From CAWJAP01 sp963834365 (GTDB taxonomy: Bacteria; Acidobacteriota; Vicinamibacteria; Vicinamibacterales; Vicinamibacteraceae): DNA of 64,000 bases. Position numbers and translations under genes: made by a program. Below the pieces are notes generated by a model that did no database searches, was not told the DNA's origin, and worked only from the letters and a program-made list of their open reading frames with translations. The stretch lies in contig CAWIBS010000020.1 of NCBI GenBank assembly GCA_963834365.1, positions 93,027-157,026 of the forward strand, written 5' to 3'. Shown piece after piece: positions 32,040 to 40,257 of the stretch (within the stretch, counting starts at the first letter, position 1; the number at the start of each line of letters is the position of its first letter).

Positions 32040-33175
32040 GAGCGGTCCGCGGCCGCCAGCTTTCGCAGCACGAGGTCGAGGGCGGGCCGATCCGGCGACG
32101 GCGCGCAGCGGGCCACGACCTCGTGCGCGAGCCGGTCGACGAGCGTGAAGCCGAGGTCGAGGTCCTCTTTGCCCGCCGACTGTCGCCCGGCAAGCCAGCG
32201 ATCGACGAGGCCGGGCACGCCCGGCGATGCGGCTGCCGGCGTCTTGGAGGGTTCGCAGCGCGCGAGTCGCGCGCGCGTGAGCCGCATGAGGACCTCGAGA
32301 CGGCGCGCCCGCTCGCGGCTGTCGAGCCGGGGCTGGGTGGGGTCGAGGGCAAGGGCCGTCATCGCGACCTCGCGCCGGGCGGCAGACGCACGATCGTCGG
32401 GGCGGCGCCTCAGCGCGCGGGCGGCGGCAACGGCCGCCGCCCCGTAGTCGCCGCGGGCCAGTTCGGCTTCAGCGAGACCGGTGAGTGCAGACCCGGGTTC
32501 GGTGAAGCGCGTCGTCACGACCCGGAAGAGCCGCGCCGCATCGTCGGGAAAATCGAGATCGAGGAGATAGCGCGCCGCGCGCAACTGGAGGGGGAGGTCG
32601 CCGGGGAAGTCGCTGGCCAGCTGCGTGAGCTCGGCGCGGACACGCTCGCGATCGGCCGTGGTCCGCAGCAGCTCGATGAGCTCGAGGCGTACCTCCCCCC
32701 TCACGCGCTGCTCGTCGGCCGGCCACAGCCCGTAAATCGCCCGGTAGTAGTGCGTCTCGGCGTCCCCGACGTGCCCGGACGCCCTCTCGATCCGGGCCAG
32801 CAGCAGGTTGGCCGTTCCGTTGACTGGCGCGTCGCGCAAGACCCCGCGCAAATAGACCGACGCTTCGTCCCGGTGACCGGCGTCGATCAGCGCCCGCCCC
32901 AGCCGCAGACGATAGGTCAACTCGGCGGGGTCGAGTGCAACCGCCTCACGAAAGTGCGCCAGGGCCTCGCGCGTCCGGGACGCCGAGAGATTGGCCTGCC
33001 CGAGCGAGGCCTCGCGCTCGGCACGCGTGTGCCGCCGCGTCTCGTGCAGCCGGACCAGCAGGGCCGTCACCGTCCACAGCGCCACGACGACGATCCCGAC
33101 GAGTGCCACGCGGACGATCGGACGCTGCGCCTTCACGACCGGCATCGCAGCGGCGGCGACGTCATGCGGGCGCAT
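32036..33175 (-). CDS. Membrane-anchored TPR protein
   Basis: A cytosolic lead of about 20 residues and one membrane segment (VRVALVGIVVVALWTVTALLV) precede TPR-like repeats from about residue 55 to 270, for example SRTREALAHFREAVALDPAELTYRLRLGRALIDAGHRDEASVYL. Two hydrophilic, mostly helical regions follow. TPR proteins hold partner proteins; the overlap with the ClC gene (ATGA) suggests they act together, but no such complex is known to me. The ATG at 33175 is chosen because it starts just before the membrane helix; the upstream frame lies in intergenic DNA. Confidence 0.7.
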   Translation of the reverse strand: MRPHDVAAAAMPVVKAQRPIVRVALVGIVVVALWTVTALLVRLHETRRHTRAEREASLGQANLSASRTREALAHFREAVALDPAELTYRLRLGRALIDAGHRDEASVYLRGVLRDAPVNGTANLLLARIERASGHVGDAETHYYRAIYGLWPADEQRVRGEVRLELIELLRTTADRERVRAELTQLASDFPGDLPLQLRAARYLLDLDFPDDAARLFRVVTTRFTEPGSALTGLAEAELARGDYGAAAVAAARALRRRPDDRASAARREVAMTALALDPTQPRLDSRERARRLEVLMRLTRARLARCEPSKTPAAASPGVPGLVDRWLAGRQSAGKEDLDLGFTLVDRLAHEVVARCAPSPDRPALDLVLRKLAAADRS

Positions 33176-33323
33176 GAGGTTGATTGTCTGCGTTTCCGGC
33201 GGAACATGAAAGCTGAGCCAGTGGAAATCACTGACGCAAACCGCGCCGCGAGGGAACTTCCGCCGGCCGCGTGCGTCCAGTCGTACCGTCCGCGATTTGC
33301 TCGCACTCAGAACGGAGGTCCCG

Positions 33324-33689
33324 ATGATGGTGCTTGTGCTGAGCCTGACGGCGGCACTGCTGACGGCGGCGCCCGCGAACATCAAGGGAAAATGGGAGGG
33401 AACGCTCACCTCACAGCGGCAGGACGGCAGCACCAACAGCGATACGGTGCTTCTGGTCCTCGATCAGAAGGACGGCACCGTCACGGGTACGGTGGGCGGC
33501 AGCGAGACCGACCAGCATCCGATCACGGCTGGCAGCGTTCAGGACGACAAGGTGGTGCTGGACGCGAAGCACCTGACCAACGGCCGCGAGTACCACATCG
33601 AGCTCACCGTCGAACAGGACGTGATGAAGGGCACGGTGAAGAGCGGCGATCGCACAGGGCAGATCGAGGTCAAGAAGCGAAAGGACTAG
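33324..33689 (+). CDS. Small exported beta-rich protein
   Basis: This is a 121-residue protein with a short signal peptide (MMVLVLSLTAALLTAAPA), then alternating strands: IKGKWEGTLTSQ, DTVLLVLDQKDGTVTGTVGG, YHIELTVEQDVMKGTVKSGDRTGQIEVKK. The pattern of GxWxGxL followed by V-x-G-T-V-x-G is like small lipocalin-type or SCO-type periplasmic barrels that occur often in acidobacteria. No catalytic residues can be named. GGAGGT is placed well before the ATG at 33324. Divergent from the TPR/ClC operon. Confidence 0.7.
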   Translation: MMVLVLSLTAALLTAAPANIKGKWEGTLTSQRQDGSTNSDTVLLVLDQKDGTVTGTVGGSETDQHPITAGSVQDDKVVLDAKHLTNGREYHIELTVEQDVMKGTVKSGDRTGQIEVKKRKD

Positions 33690-33835
33690 AGGCCACGGAC
33701 ACGGGCCCGGACAGATCGGGCTACGGGCTGCGGGCTACAGGCTACGGGCCACAGACAAAAATCGGTCACGTGGCTACTGATAGGATCGGACAAGATCGGA
33801 TACGGACCACGGACAGGTGGGACGGTCCGGCGATG
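33690..33835. repeat. Mixed GGACAGATCGG and GGCTACGGGC word repeats
   Basis: Between two convergent genes lie words of two families seen elsewhere: GGACACGGGCCCGGACAGATC, then GGGCTACGGGCTGCGGGCTA, then GATCGGACAAGATCGGATAC. Nothing coding is present. Confidence 0.75.
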
Positions 33836-33837
33836 CG

Positions 33838-35892
33838 TCAGTCGAGGATGACGACTTCGTAGGCGCCGAGCCGGGGCAGCGTGAATTCCCTGTAGCGGCC
33901 GGTGCCCGCGACCGGGAGTGGCTGCTTCAGCGCGACGGCTGTCGCGTGCCGGAAGTCGCGGGCGAGCCCGATCCGGATGTCCCGCAGCTCGACGGGCGGG
34001 AAATACGCGGTGCCCGAGTGCCCCGTGCCGTTCACGAGATGGACGAGCGTTCGCTTGCGGTGCGGTTGATCCATCACCGTGATCTCGACGAGGGGATGGG
34101 CGTTGGTCTTCAGCTGGCGGCCGGCGGTGAGCAGGGCGTCGATGACGTCGCTCATCAGCCCCGCATGACCTTGTGAGCTGTGGCGATAGTAGAGCCCGCC
34201 GACGTCCCAGGGGATGTACGCCACCCGCCCCTTCCCCATCGTCTCGAATACGAGTCCCGGCGTCATCGTCTCGACTTTGTCGGCCCAGACCTTCTCGGGC
34301 GGGCCGAACATCGCTGTCGGAATGAGCGTCAACGCGGGCTGCTCGATCGGCGCCAGCTCCATGTACTCGCCGTCAAGGAAGATCAGGTTGGTGTCGGCGA
34401 GGGACGGGAGTCGCGCGCGATCGCGTACGCGCCAGTAGCCTTGTGTGCGTCGGGTCCCGAGGACCCGCCCGACCGGCACCGCGGGCGCGCTGGCGCCCGC
34501 GATGAGCAGGTGTCCGCCGTCGCGCACGTAGCGGCCGAGTTCCGCGGACGCACGACCGGGCGCAATGACCAGCTCGAACCCTGGCGAGGCAGCGTCCATC
34601 CAGCGCAGGTTCTCGGAGACCGCGAACGGGATGTGCTGCTCGGTCAGCAGACGGAAGAAGCCGCGGTACGACGCCTCGTCCGATCCGGCGAGCAGCAGCA
34701 CCCTGGCCGCGCTGCGCTGACGCACGTACAAATCCTCGTGCTCGGCGTGCCAGCGGAAAACCGGTCTGGCCGCGAGCAGCCCGTGCCGATCTTCCTGCTG
34801 GGTGGTACCGACCATGGCGAAGGCCGGCGGGCCGCCGTGCGCCATGTTCTGGTAGAGCCTGAGCGTGGTTTCCGCCTGGGGCACATGCGCGTAGCGCCAC
34901 GGGTAGTCCACGAAGCTCATGGAGAGGTTGAACGCCATCTTCTCCGGCTCGGAGTTCAGCGCCCGGTTGACGTTGTCGCTGGCCGAGTAGGGCCACAGCG
35001 GCAGCGGCCGCCCGACGGCCGTGTTCGACTCGGACATGATCCCGTCGGTGTGATCCTTGATGTAGGTGAGGAACGCGGCGTCGGGCCGCTTGCGGTGAAT
35101 GAGCGCGGCGATTGCGGCCGCGACCTCGCGCGAGGACTCGGCCATGAACGCCCGGTAGTCGGCGTCGGGCGTGGTCGGCAGCCCGCGCCCGTAGCGCGCC
35201 CGGAAGCCTGCGGCGCAGGCGTCGCACTGACAGGGACCCATCGGCTTGCCGCTGTAGTCGCTGCCCGGATTCCCGAACATGTTGAAGAACAGACCATCCA
35301 CCTCGTAACGCTCGAGCGCCTCCGTGAGGATGGCCATGGCGTGCTCGCGGTAATAGCCGCCGTTGATGCACGTCGAGTAGAGGCCGTTGTAGATGGCGGG
35401 CTCGCCCGTCGTCCGCTTGAAGAACCACTCCGGATGCGCGTCGTAGGCGGCCTGCTGCGTCTTGCTCAGGTCGAAGCGGCCGACGATTCGCAGGCCTCGC
35501 GCGTGCGCATGCTTCAGCGCTTCCCCGAACAGGTCTCGCCCCGGCGGCAGGTAGCGGCTGGCATAGTGGAACGGCACCCGGGTGGGGTACTGCGCCACGA
35601 TGCCGCCCATGTTCAGGAGGAACGTATTGGCCGGAAACTCGGCGACGGCGGCCACGAGCGTTTCGGGATCGACGATCGAATCGGTCTCGCTGAGGTTCGT
35701 CTGCAGGAACCTGATCGGCTCGTCCAGCCACCAGCGGCCCTGGGCCGGCGTCTTCGCCGCCGCGGCGCCGCTCAGAGCGAGGGCGATCGCGGTCAGTGTT
35801 CGCAGCGGACGGGTGTTCCATCCGCCCCAGCCGCTCCAGCCGCTCCAGCCGCTCCAGCCGCTCCAGCCGCTCCAGAAAGCTCCATGGCGCAT
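33838..35892 (-). CDS. Exported glycosidase-like TIM-barrel protein with repeat-encoded N-terminus
   Basis: The ATG at 35892 has AAGGAG seven bases ahead. The protein then reads MRHGAF and five WSG units encoded by the 9-bp CCGCTCCAG array, and only after that a signal-like segment (LRTLTAIALALSGAAAA). Residues about 55-350 look like a TIM barrel (WFFKRTTGEPAIYNG, YEVDGLFFNMFGNPG) and carry a CxCxxC cluster (CQCDACAAGFRARYG). Residues about 360-560 resemble the beta-galactosidase trimerisation (GATase-like) domain; the C-terminus is a beta-sandwich. The same plan is seen in the paralogue at 40,250. I assign a role in carbohydrate breakdown only by resemblance; catalytic acids are not identified. 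Confidence 0.7.
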   Translation of the reverse strand: MRHGAFWSGWSGWSGWSGWSGWGGWNTRPLRTLTAIALALSGAAAAKTPAQGRWWLDEPIRFLQTNLSETDSIVDPETLVAAVAEFPANTFLLNMGGIVAQYPTRVPFHYASRYLPPGRDLFGEALKHAHARGLRIVGRFDLSKTQQAAYDAHPEWFFKRTTGEPAIYNGLYSTCINGGYYREHAMAILTEALERYEVDGLFFNMFGNPGSDYSGKPMGPCQCDACAAGFRARYGRGLPTTPDADYRAFMAESSREVAAAIAALIHRKRPDAAFLTYIKDHTDGIMSESNTAVGRPLPLWPYSASDNVNRALNSEPEKMAFNLSMSFVDYPWRYAHVPQAETTLRLYQNMAHGGPPAFAMVGTTQQEDRHGLLAARPVFRWHAEHEDLYVRQRSAARVLLLAGSDEASYRGFFRLLTEQHIPFAVSENLRWMDAASPGFELVIAPGRASAELGRYVRDGGHLLIAGASAPAVPVGRVLGTRRTQGYWRVRDRARLPSLADTNLIFLDGEYMELAPIEQPALTLIPTAMFGPPEKVWADKVETMTPGLVFETMGKGRVAYIPWDVGGLYYRHSSQGHAGLMSDVIDALLTAGRQLKTNAHPLVEITVMDQPHRKRTLVHLVNGTGHSGTAYFPPVELRDIRIGLARDFRHATAVALKQPLPVAGTGRYREFTLPRLGAYEVVILD
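35821..35877. repeat. CCGCTCCAG 9-mer array inside the 5' end of a gene
   Basis: Six near-identical 9-bp units (the first is CCGCCCCAG), encoding GW/WSG on the minus strand. The array lies between the ribosome site and the signal peptide of the TIM-barrel gene. Unit length is a multiple of three, so the frame is kept. Confidence 0.85.
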
Positions 35893-35978
35893 CCAGCTTC
35901 TCCTTGTCGGCGCGGCTGAAGCCGCGCCCTCCTGCGGGGGTATGGGCGGACGGAATCTTACTGGTACGCTGGAAGAAC

Positions 35979-36650
35979 ATGGCACGCTTCGAGGCGCTCA
36001 TCTTCGACTTCGACGGGCTGCTCATCGACAGCGAGACACCGCTGTTCGAAATCTGGCAGACGATCTACCGCGAGCACGACTGCGAGCTCCATCTCCACGA
36101 CTGGCAGCATGCGCTCGGCACGTTTGGCGGCTTCGACCCGTATGCGGATCTTCGATCCCGCGCCGGGCGCTGTCCCGACCGTGACACGCTCGCGCCGATG
36201 ATTCGTGCCCGGCACTTCGCCCGCTGTGCGGCGATGCCGCTGCTCCCGGGGGTGGCGGCCATCATGGCCGAAGCCCGTCTCGCCGGCCTCAAGACAGCCG
36301 TGGCCTCGAGCAGCGCCCGTGACTGGGTGGGACCGTTCCTCGACCAGCATGCGCTGCGCGACGGGCTCGACGCCATCTGCACACGGGACGATGTGCAGCA
36401 CGTCAAGCCGGCCCCGGACCTGTTCCTGCTGGCGGCGGAGCGCCTGGCTGTCGCGCCCGATCGCTGCGTGGTCTTCGAGGACTCGCCGAACGGCCTCAGG
36501 GCGGCGCATGCCGCCGGCATGTGGACCGTCGCCGTGCCGAACGCGCTGACCGGAGCGTTGTCGCTGCCCGATCCGCACCTCGTGCTGACGTCGCTCGACG
36601 CTGTACCGCTCGGCGGCATCATCTCGAGACTCACGGCTCTGGAGCCTTGA
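35979..36650 (+). CDS. HAD-superfamily phosphatase (beta-phosphoglucomutase-like group)
   Basis: This 223-residue protein carries all four HAD motifs: IFDFDGLLIDSE (nucleophile Asp and acid/base Asp), TAVASSSARDW (Ser/Thr), VKPAPDLF (Lys) and CVVFEDSPNGLRAA (metal-binding acids). The cap after motif 1 is the helical type of sugar-phosphate phosphatases and beta-phosphoglucomutase. A cytosolic enzyme acting on a phosphorylated sugar or small metabolite is the likely role. GGAAGA precedes the ATG. It is divergent from the TIM-barrel gene, with the short region between holding a GCGGCTGAAGCCGCGCC hairpin near 35,913. Confidence 0.88.
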   Translation: MARFEALIFDFDGLLIDSETPLFEIWQTIYREHDCELHLHDWQHALGTFGGFDPYADLRSRAGRCPDRDTLAPMIRARHFARCAAMPLLPGVAAIMAEARLAGLKTAVASSSARDWVGPFLDQHALRDGLDAICTRDDVQHVKPAPDLFLLAAERLAVAPDRCVVFEDSPNGLRAAHAAGMWTVAVPNALTGALSLPDPHLVLTSLDAVPLGGIISRLTALEP

Positions 36651-36749
36651 GCCCGAGCCCTGAGCCTGTTTGCGTTACACTGGCCGCTCTACGACACGGG
36701 AACCCCAGGGTCCATCGGGTGACGGTCCGCTCTTCCAGGGAGGCCGGCG

Positions 36750-36977
36750 ATGGTGCTCGCGACCACAGGCTTGAAGCACGTGCAGGCGCCGTGCGGACAG
36801 CTCGTAGACGGGGAGACGTATCAGGATCAGGACGAGGAGGTCCTTGTCACCGAGGTCCTCGAGTACGCCTGCGGCTGCCGGAGCATCAGTCACGAGTACC
36901 ACGATGGCAGCGTGAGCCGCCGCGTGGTCCGCCATGACGGCACTGTCCTGGTGGATGAACTGCTGTCCGCGGAATAG
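36750..36977 (+). CDS. 75-residue protein of unknown function upstream of fumarate reductase
   Basis: This is a small acidic protein (MVLATTGLKHVQAPCGQLVDGE) with a CGC pair in EYACGCRSISHEYHDGS and a regular end RRVVRHDGTVLVDELLSAE. GGGAGG lies six bases before the ATG, and its stop is 25 bases before the frdA start, so it is probably first in that operon. The three Cys and the HEYHDG segment could bind metal, but I recognise no family. An assembly role for the reductase is possible from position only. Confidence 0.6.
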   Translation: MVLATTGLKHVQAPCGQLVDGETYQDQDEEVLVTEVLEYACGCRSISHEYHDGSVSRRVVRHDGTVLVDELLSAE

Positions 36978-37002
36978 CCGCCGGGAGCCGGAGGGGCGAG
37001 TC

Positions 37003-38742
37003 TTGAACCCATCTCACGACGTGCTGCTGGTAGGCGGCGGGGGTGCCGGCCTGCGCGCAGCCATCGCGGTCGCCGAAACCAATCCACGCCTCCGCATCGC
37101 GGTGGTCTCCAAGGTCTACCCGATGCGCAGCCACACCGTCTCCGCCGAAGGCGGAGCCGCGGGTGTGATCCGCACCGACGACAGCCTCGACGAGCACGCC
37201 TACGACACCATCTCGGGCGGCGACTGGCTGAGCGATCAGGATGCCGTCGAGGCCTTCGTCAAGGAAGCGCCCGAAGAACTGCTGCGTCTCGAGCACTGGG
37301 GCTGTCCCTGGAACCGCGAGCCCGACGGGCGCGTCGCCGTGCGGCCGTTCGGCGGCATGAAGAAGATGCGCACGTGGTTCGCCGCCGACAAGACCGGCTT
37401 CCACATGCTCCACACGCTGTTCCAGACCTCGCTCAAGTACACGAGCATCGTCCGCTACGACGAGTGGTTCGTGACCAGGCTGCTCGTGGACGACGGGCGC
37501 GTGCAGGGCGTCGTCGCGCTGGAGCTGATGTCGGGCCGGGTCGAGGCCATCACCGCGCGGGCGGTCATCCTCTGCACCGGCGGCTGCGGCCGCGTGTTCC
37601 CGTTCACGACCAACGCCAACATCAAGAACGGGGACGGGATGGCCCTGGCCTATCAGGCCGGCGCGCCGCTCAAGGACATGGAGTTCGTCCAGTACCACCC
37701 GACCGGACTCCCCTTCACCGGCATTCTCATCACCGAAGCCGCGCGCGCCGAGGGCGGCTATCTGATCAACAAGGACGGCTACCGCTACCTGCAGGACTAC
37801 AACCTGGGCCGGCCCGAGCCGAAGCCGGTGCTGCGCAGCATGGAGCTCGGGCCGCGCGATCGGCTGTCGCAGGCCTTCGTGCAGGAGCACGAGAAGGGCC
37901 GCACGATCGAGACGCCCTACGGCCCGGTCGTGCATCTCGATCTCCGTCATCTCGGCGCCGCGCTCATCGACGCGAAGCTGCCGTTCGTGCGCGAGCTGTG
38001 CCAGAAGTACCAGAACGTGGATCCTGTCACCGAGCTGATCCCGGTGCGTCCGGTCGTGCACTACATGATGGGCGGCGTGCACACCGACATCGACGGCGCG
38101 ACGTCGCTCGCGGGCCTCTACGCGGCAGGTGAGGTCGCGTGCGTCAGCATCAACGGCGCGAACCGCCTGGGATCGAACTCCCTGCCCGAGCTGCTCGTCT
38201 TCGGCACGCGCGCCGGGCGCGCCGCCGCCGAGTACGCCTCGGCCGACCGGACGACCAGCCCGGCGCTGGCGGCGCAGGGCAAGGACGAGCAGTACCGGCT
38301 CGAGCACCTGTTCCAGCGCGCCAACGGCAGCCGCGAGCGCCTCGCCACGCTCCGCAGCGCGATGCAGCAGACGATGGAGGATGGCGCGGGCATTTACCGG
38401 ACCGGGGCGCAGCTGCGGCAGGCCGGCGATCAACTGCAGGACCTGCGCGCGCGCCTGGCCCACGTGGCGCTCGACGATCACAGCCGGACCTTCAACACCG
38501 AGCGCGTGGCGGCGCTCGAGGCCGCCTTCATGCTCGACGTGGCCGAGACGATCATCGGCTCGGCGCTCGCCCGCGAGGAATCGCGCGGCGCGCACCAGCG
38601 TACCGACTTCCCGGCGCGCGACGACCAGCGCTTCCTCTCGCATTCGCTGACGACCCGCAACGCCGACGGGTCGTGCCGGGTGGCGTACCACCCCGTCACC
38701 ATCACCCGCTGGCCGCCCGCCGAGCGGGTCTACGGAAGGTAG
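37003..38742 (+). CDS. frdA: Fumarate reductase / succinate dehydrogenase flavoprotein subunit
   Basis: The 579-residue protein starts at TTG 37003, with GGAGGGG six bases ahead. HDVLLVGGGGAGLRAAIA is the FAD-binding unit. RSHTVSAEGGAAG contains the His that holds FAD covalently. FVQYHPTGL, then RPVVHYMMGGVHTDIDG and GEVACVSINGANRLGSNSLPELLVFG are the conserved substrate and flavin blocks. It oxidises succinate or reduces fumarate; the type of membrane subunits downstream favours quinol:fumarate reductase. It is the second gene of a probable six-gene operon, and the frame is intact. Confidence 0.93.
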   Translation: MNPSHDVLLVGGGGAGLRAAIAVAETNPRLRIAVVSKVYPMRSHTVSAEGGAAGVIRTDDSLDEHAYDTISGGDWLSDQDAVEAFVKEAPEELLRLEHWGCPWNREPDGRVAVRPFGGMKKMRTWFAADKTGFHMLHTLFQTSLKYTSIVRYDEWFVTRLLVDDGRVQGVVALELMSGRVEAITARAVILCTGGCGRVFPFTTNANIKNGDGMALAYQAGAPLKDMEFVQYHPTGLPFTGILITEAARAEGGYLINKDGYRYLQDYNLGRPEPKPVLRSMELGPRDRLSQAFVQEHEKGRTIETPYGPVVHLDLRHLGAALIDAKLPFVRELCQKYQNVDPVTELIPVRPVVHYMMGGVHTDIDGATSLAGLYAAGEVACVSINGANRLGSNSLPELLVFGTRAGRAAAEYASADRTTSPALAAQGKDEQYRLEHLFQRANGSRERLATLRSAMQQTMEDGAGIYRTGAQLRQAGDQLQDLRARLAHVALDDHSRTFNTERVAALEAAFMLDVAETIIGSALAREESRGAHQRTDFPARDDQRFLSHSLTTRNADGSCRVAYHPVTITRWPPAERVYGR

Positions 38743-38746
38743 GGTC

Positions 38747-39493
38747 ATGGCGGATCGGATCACGCTGCAGGTCGCGCGCTACCGCCCGGAGCAGGAGATC
38801 GAGCAGACCTACGACGAATACGAGGTGCCCTGCCATCGCGACTGGGTCGTGCTCGACGGCCTCAACTACGTCAAGGACCACCTCGATGGCACGCTCGCGT
38901 TCCGCTGGTCGTGCCGGATGGGCATCTGCGGCAGTTGCGGGATGACGGTGAACGGCGAGCCGAAGCTGACGTGCGCGACCTTCCTCACCGAGTACCTGCC
39001 GGGCCCGATCCGCGTCGAGCCCCTCCGCAACTTCCCCATCGTCCGCGATCTAATCGTCGACATCAGCGACTTCATGCAGAAGCTGACGCGCGTCAGCCCG
39101 TGGATCGTCCGCAAGGACGGCGAGAAGCCGGTGGCCGACGGCGAGTACCGGCAGACGCCGGAGGAAGTGGACGAGTACAAGCAGTTCAGCATGTGCATCA
39201 ACTGCATGCTGTGCTATGCCGCCTGTCCGATCTATCAGCTCGACCCGAAGTTCATCGGCCCGGCGGCGATTGCGCTGGCGCAGCGCTACAACATGGACAG
39301 CCGCGACGAGGGGGCCGCGGCGCGGCTCGAGGTCCTGTCCGAGCACGAGGGCATCTGGGGCTGCACCTTCGTCGGCGAGTGCACGAAGGTGTGTCCCAAG
39401 CAAGTGGACCCGGCGGGCGCCATTCAGCGCTACAAGCTGACGGCGTCGGTCGCCTGGCTCAAGTCGTTCGTGATGCCGAGGGGGGCGTCGTGA
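38747..39493 (+). CDS. frdB: Fumarate reductase iron-sulfur subunit
   Basis: This is a 248-residue protein. CRMGICGSCGMTVNG and the later Cys of LTCATF bind the [2Fe-2S] cluster. CINCMLCYAACPIY and CTFVGECTKVCPKQVDP supply the Cys for the [4Fe-4S] and [3Fe-4S] clusters. The subunit carries electrons between FrdA flavin and the quinone site. It starts four bases after the frdA stop and its TGA overlaps the GTG of frdC. Confidence 0.93.
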   Translation: MADRITLQVARYRPEQEIEQTYDEYEVPCHRDWVVLDGLNYVKDHLDGTLAFRWSCRMGICGSCGMTVNGEPKLTCATFLTEYLPGPIRVEPLRNFPIVRDLIVDISDFMQKLTRVSPWIVRKDGEKPVADGEYRQTPEEVDEYKQFSMCINCMLCYAACPIYQLDPKFIGPAAIALAQRYNMDSRDEGAAARLEVLSEHEGIWGCTFVGECTKVCPKQVDPAGAIQRYKLTASVAWLKSFVMPRGAS

Positions 39494-39906
39494 GTGAACC
39501 CGCGGGCTATACCGACTACCATCCGCGCTGGCTGCGGCGCCGCGCGTCCACGTACTGGTGGCTGGAGCGCTGGTCGTACGTCGTCTTCATCCTGCGCGAG
39601 CTGAGCAGCGTGTTCGTCGGCTGGTTCGTCGCCTACTTCCTGCTGCTCGTGCGGGCGGTGGGCCGCGGCGAGGCCGCGTATCTCGACTTCCTGGCATGGT
39701 CCGGCCGGCCGCTGGTCCTGGCGCTCAATCTCGTCACGCTGGCGTTCGTCGTCTTTCACGCGATCACGTGGTTCAACCTCGCACCCAAGGCAATGGTGGT
39801 CAAGGTGGGCCACACGCGCCTGCCGGGATTCGTCATCGCAGGCTCGAATTATCTCGCGTGGATCGTCGCATCGGCGCTGGTCGCGGTGCTCGTCCTGGGA
39901 GGATGA
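39490..39906 (+). CDS. frdC: Fumarate reductase membrane subunit C
   Basis: This 138-residue protein has three membrane helices: YVVFILRELSSVFVGWFVAYFLLLV, then PLVLALNLVTLAFVVFHAITWF and YLAWIVASALVAVLVL. WYRF-like WWLERWSYVVFILRE and HAITWFNLAPKAM match the FrdC pattern of the E. coli enzyme (helix 2 His-x-x-x-W-F-x-L-A-P-K-A). The start is GTG overlapping the frdB stop (GTGA). Together with FrdD it forms the haem-free (type D) quinone site. Confidence 0.88.
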   Translation: MSEPAGYTDYHPRWLRRRASTYWWLERWSYVVFILRELSSVFVGWFVAYFLLLVRAVGRGEAAYLDFLAWSGRPLVLALNLVTLAFVVFHAITWFNLAPKAMVVKVGHTRLPGFVIAGSNYLAWIVASALVAVLVLGG

Positions 39907-40257
39907 ATGGCGAAGCGGCCGATTGAACCCCTGCTGTGGATGCTGTTCAGCGCCGGCGGCGTGGTGGCGGCACTGCTCGTCCCGGCGCTCTTGTTCTTCT
40001 TCGGCGTGGCGTTCCCGCTCGGGTGGCTCACGCCGCCCGCGCACGATCATCTCGGGCGCGTGCTCGGGCATCCGCTCACGCGGCTCGTCCTGCTGGTGAT
40101 GTGCGTCCTGTCCCTCTTCCACGCCGCGCACCGCTTCCGCTACACGCTCTACGACGGGCTTCAGGTGAAGCACCTCGACGAGGTGATCAATCCGCTGTGC
40201 TACGGGACCGCGATCGTCGGGTCCCTCGCCGCCGTCTGGCTGCTGTGGCATGCATGA
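39907..40257 (+). CDS. frdD: Fumarate reductase membrane subunit D
   Basis: This 116-residue protein has three helices and the FrdD opening EPLLWMLFSAGGVVAALLVPALLFFFGVAFPLG. The middle helix LVLLVMCVLSLFHAAHRFRYTLYDGL carries the His/Arg pair expected near the quinone. It starts directly after the frdC TGA (TGAATG), and its own stop lies inside the first codons of the next gene. Four separate subunits with FrdC and FrdD point to the anaerobic fumarate-respiration enzyme; reverse use as succinate dehydrogenase cannot be excluded. Confidence 0.87.
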   Translation: MAKRPIEPLLWMLFSAGGVVAALLVPALLFFFGVAFPLGWLTPPAHDHLGRVLGHPLTRLVLLVMCVLSLFHAAHRFRYTLYDGLQVKHLDEVINPLCYGTAIVGSLAAVWLLWHA

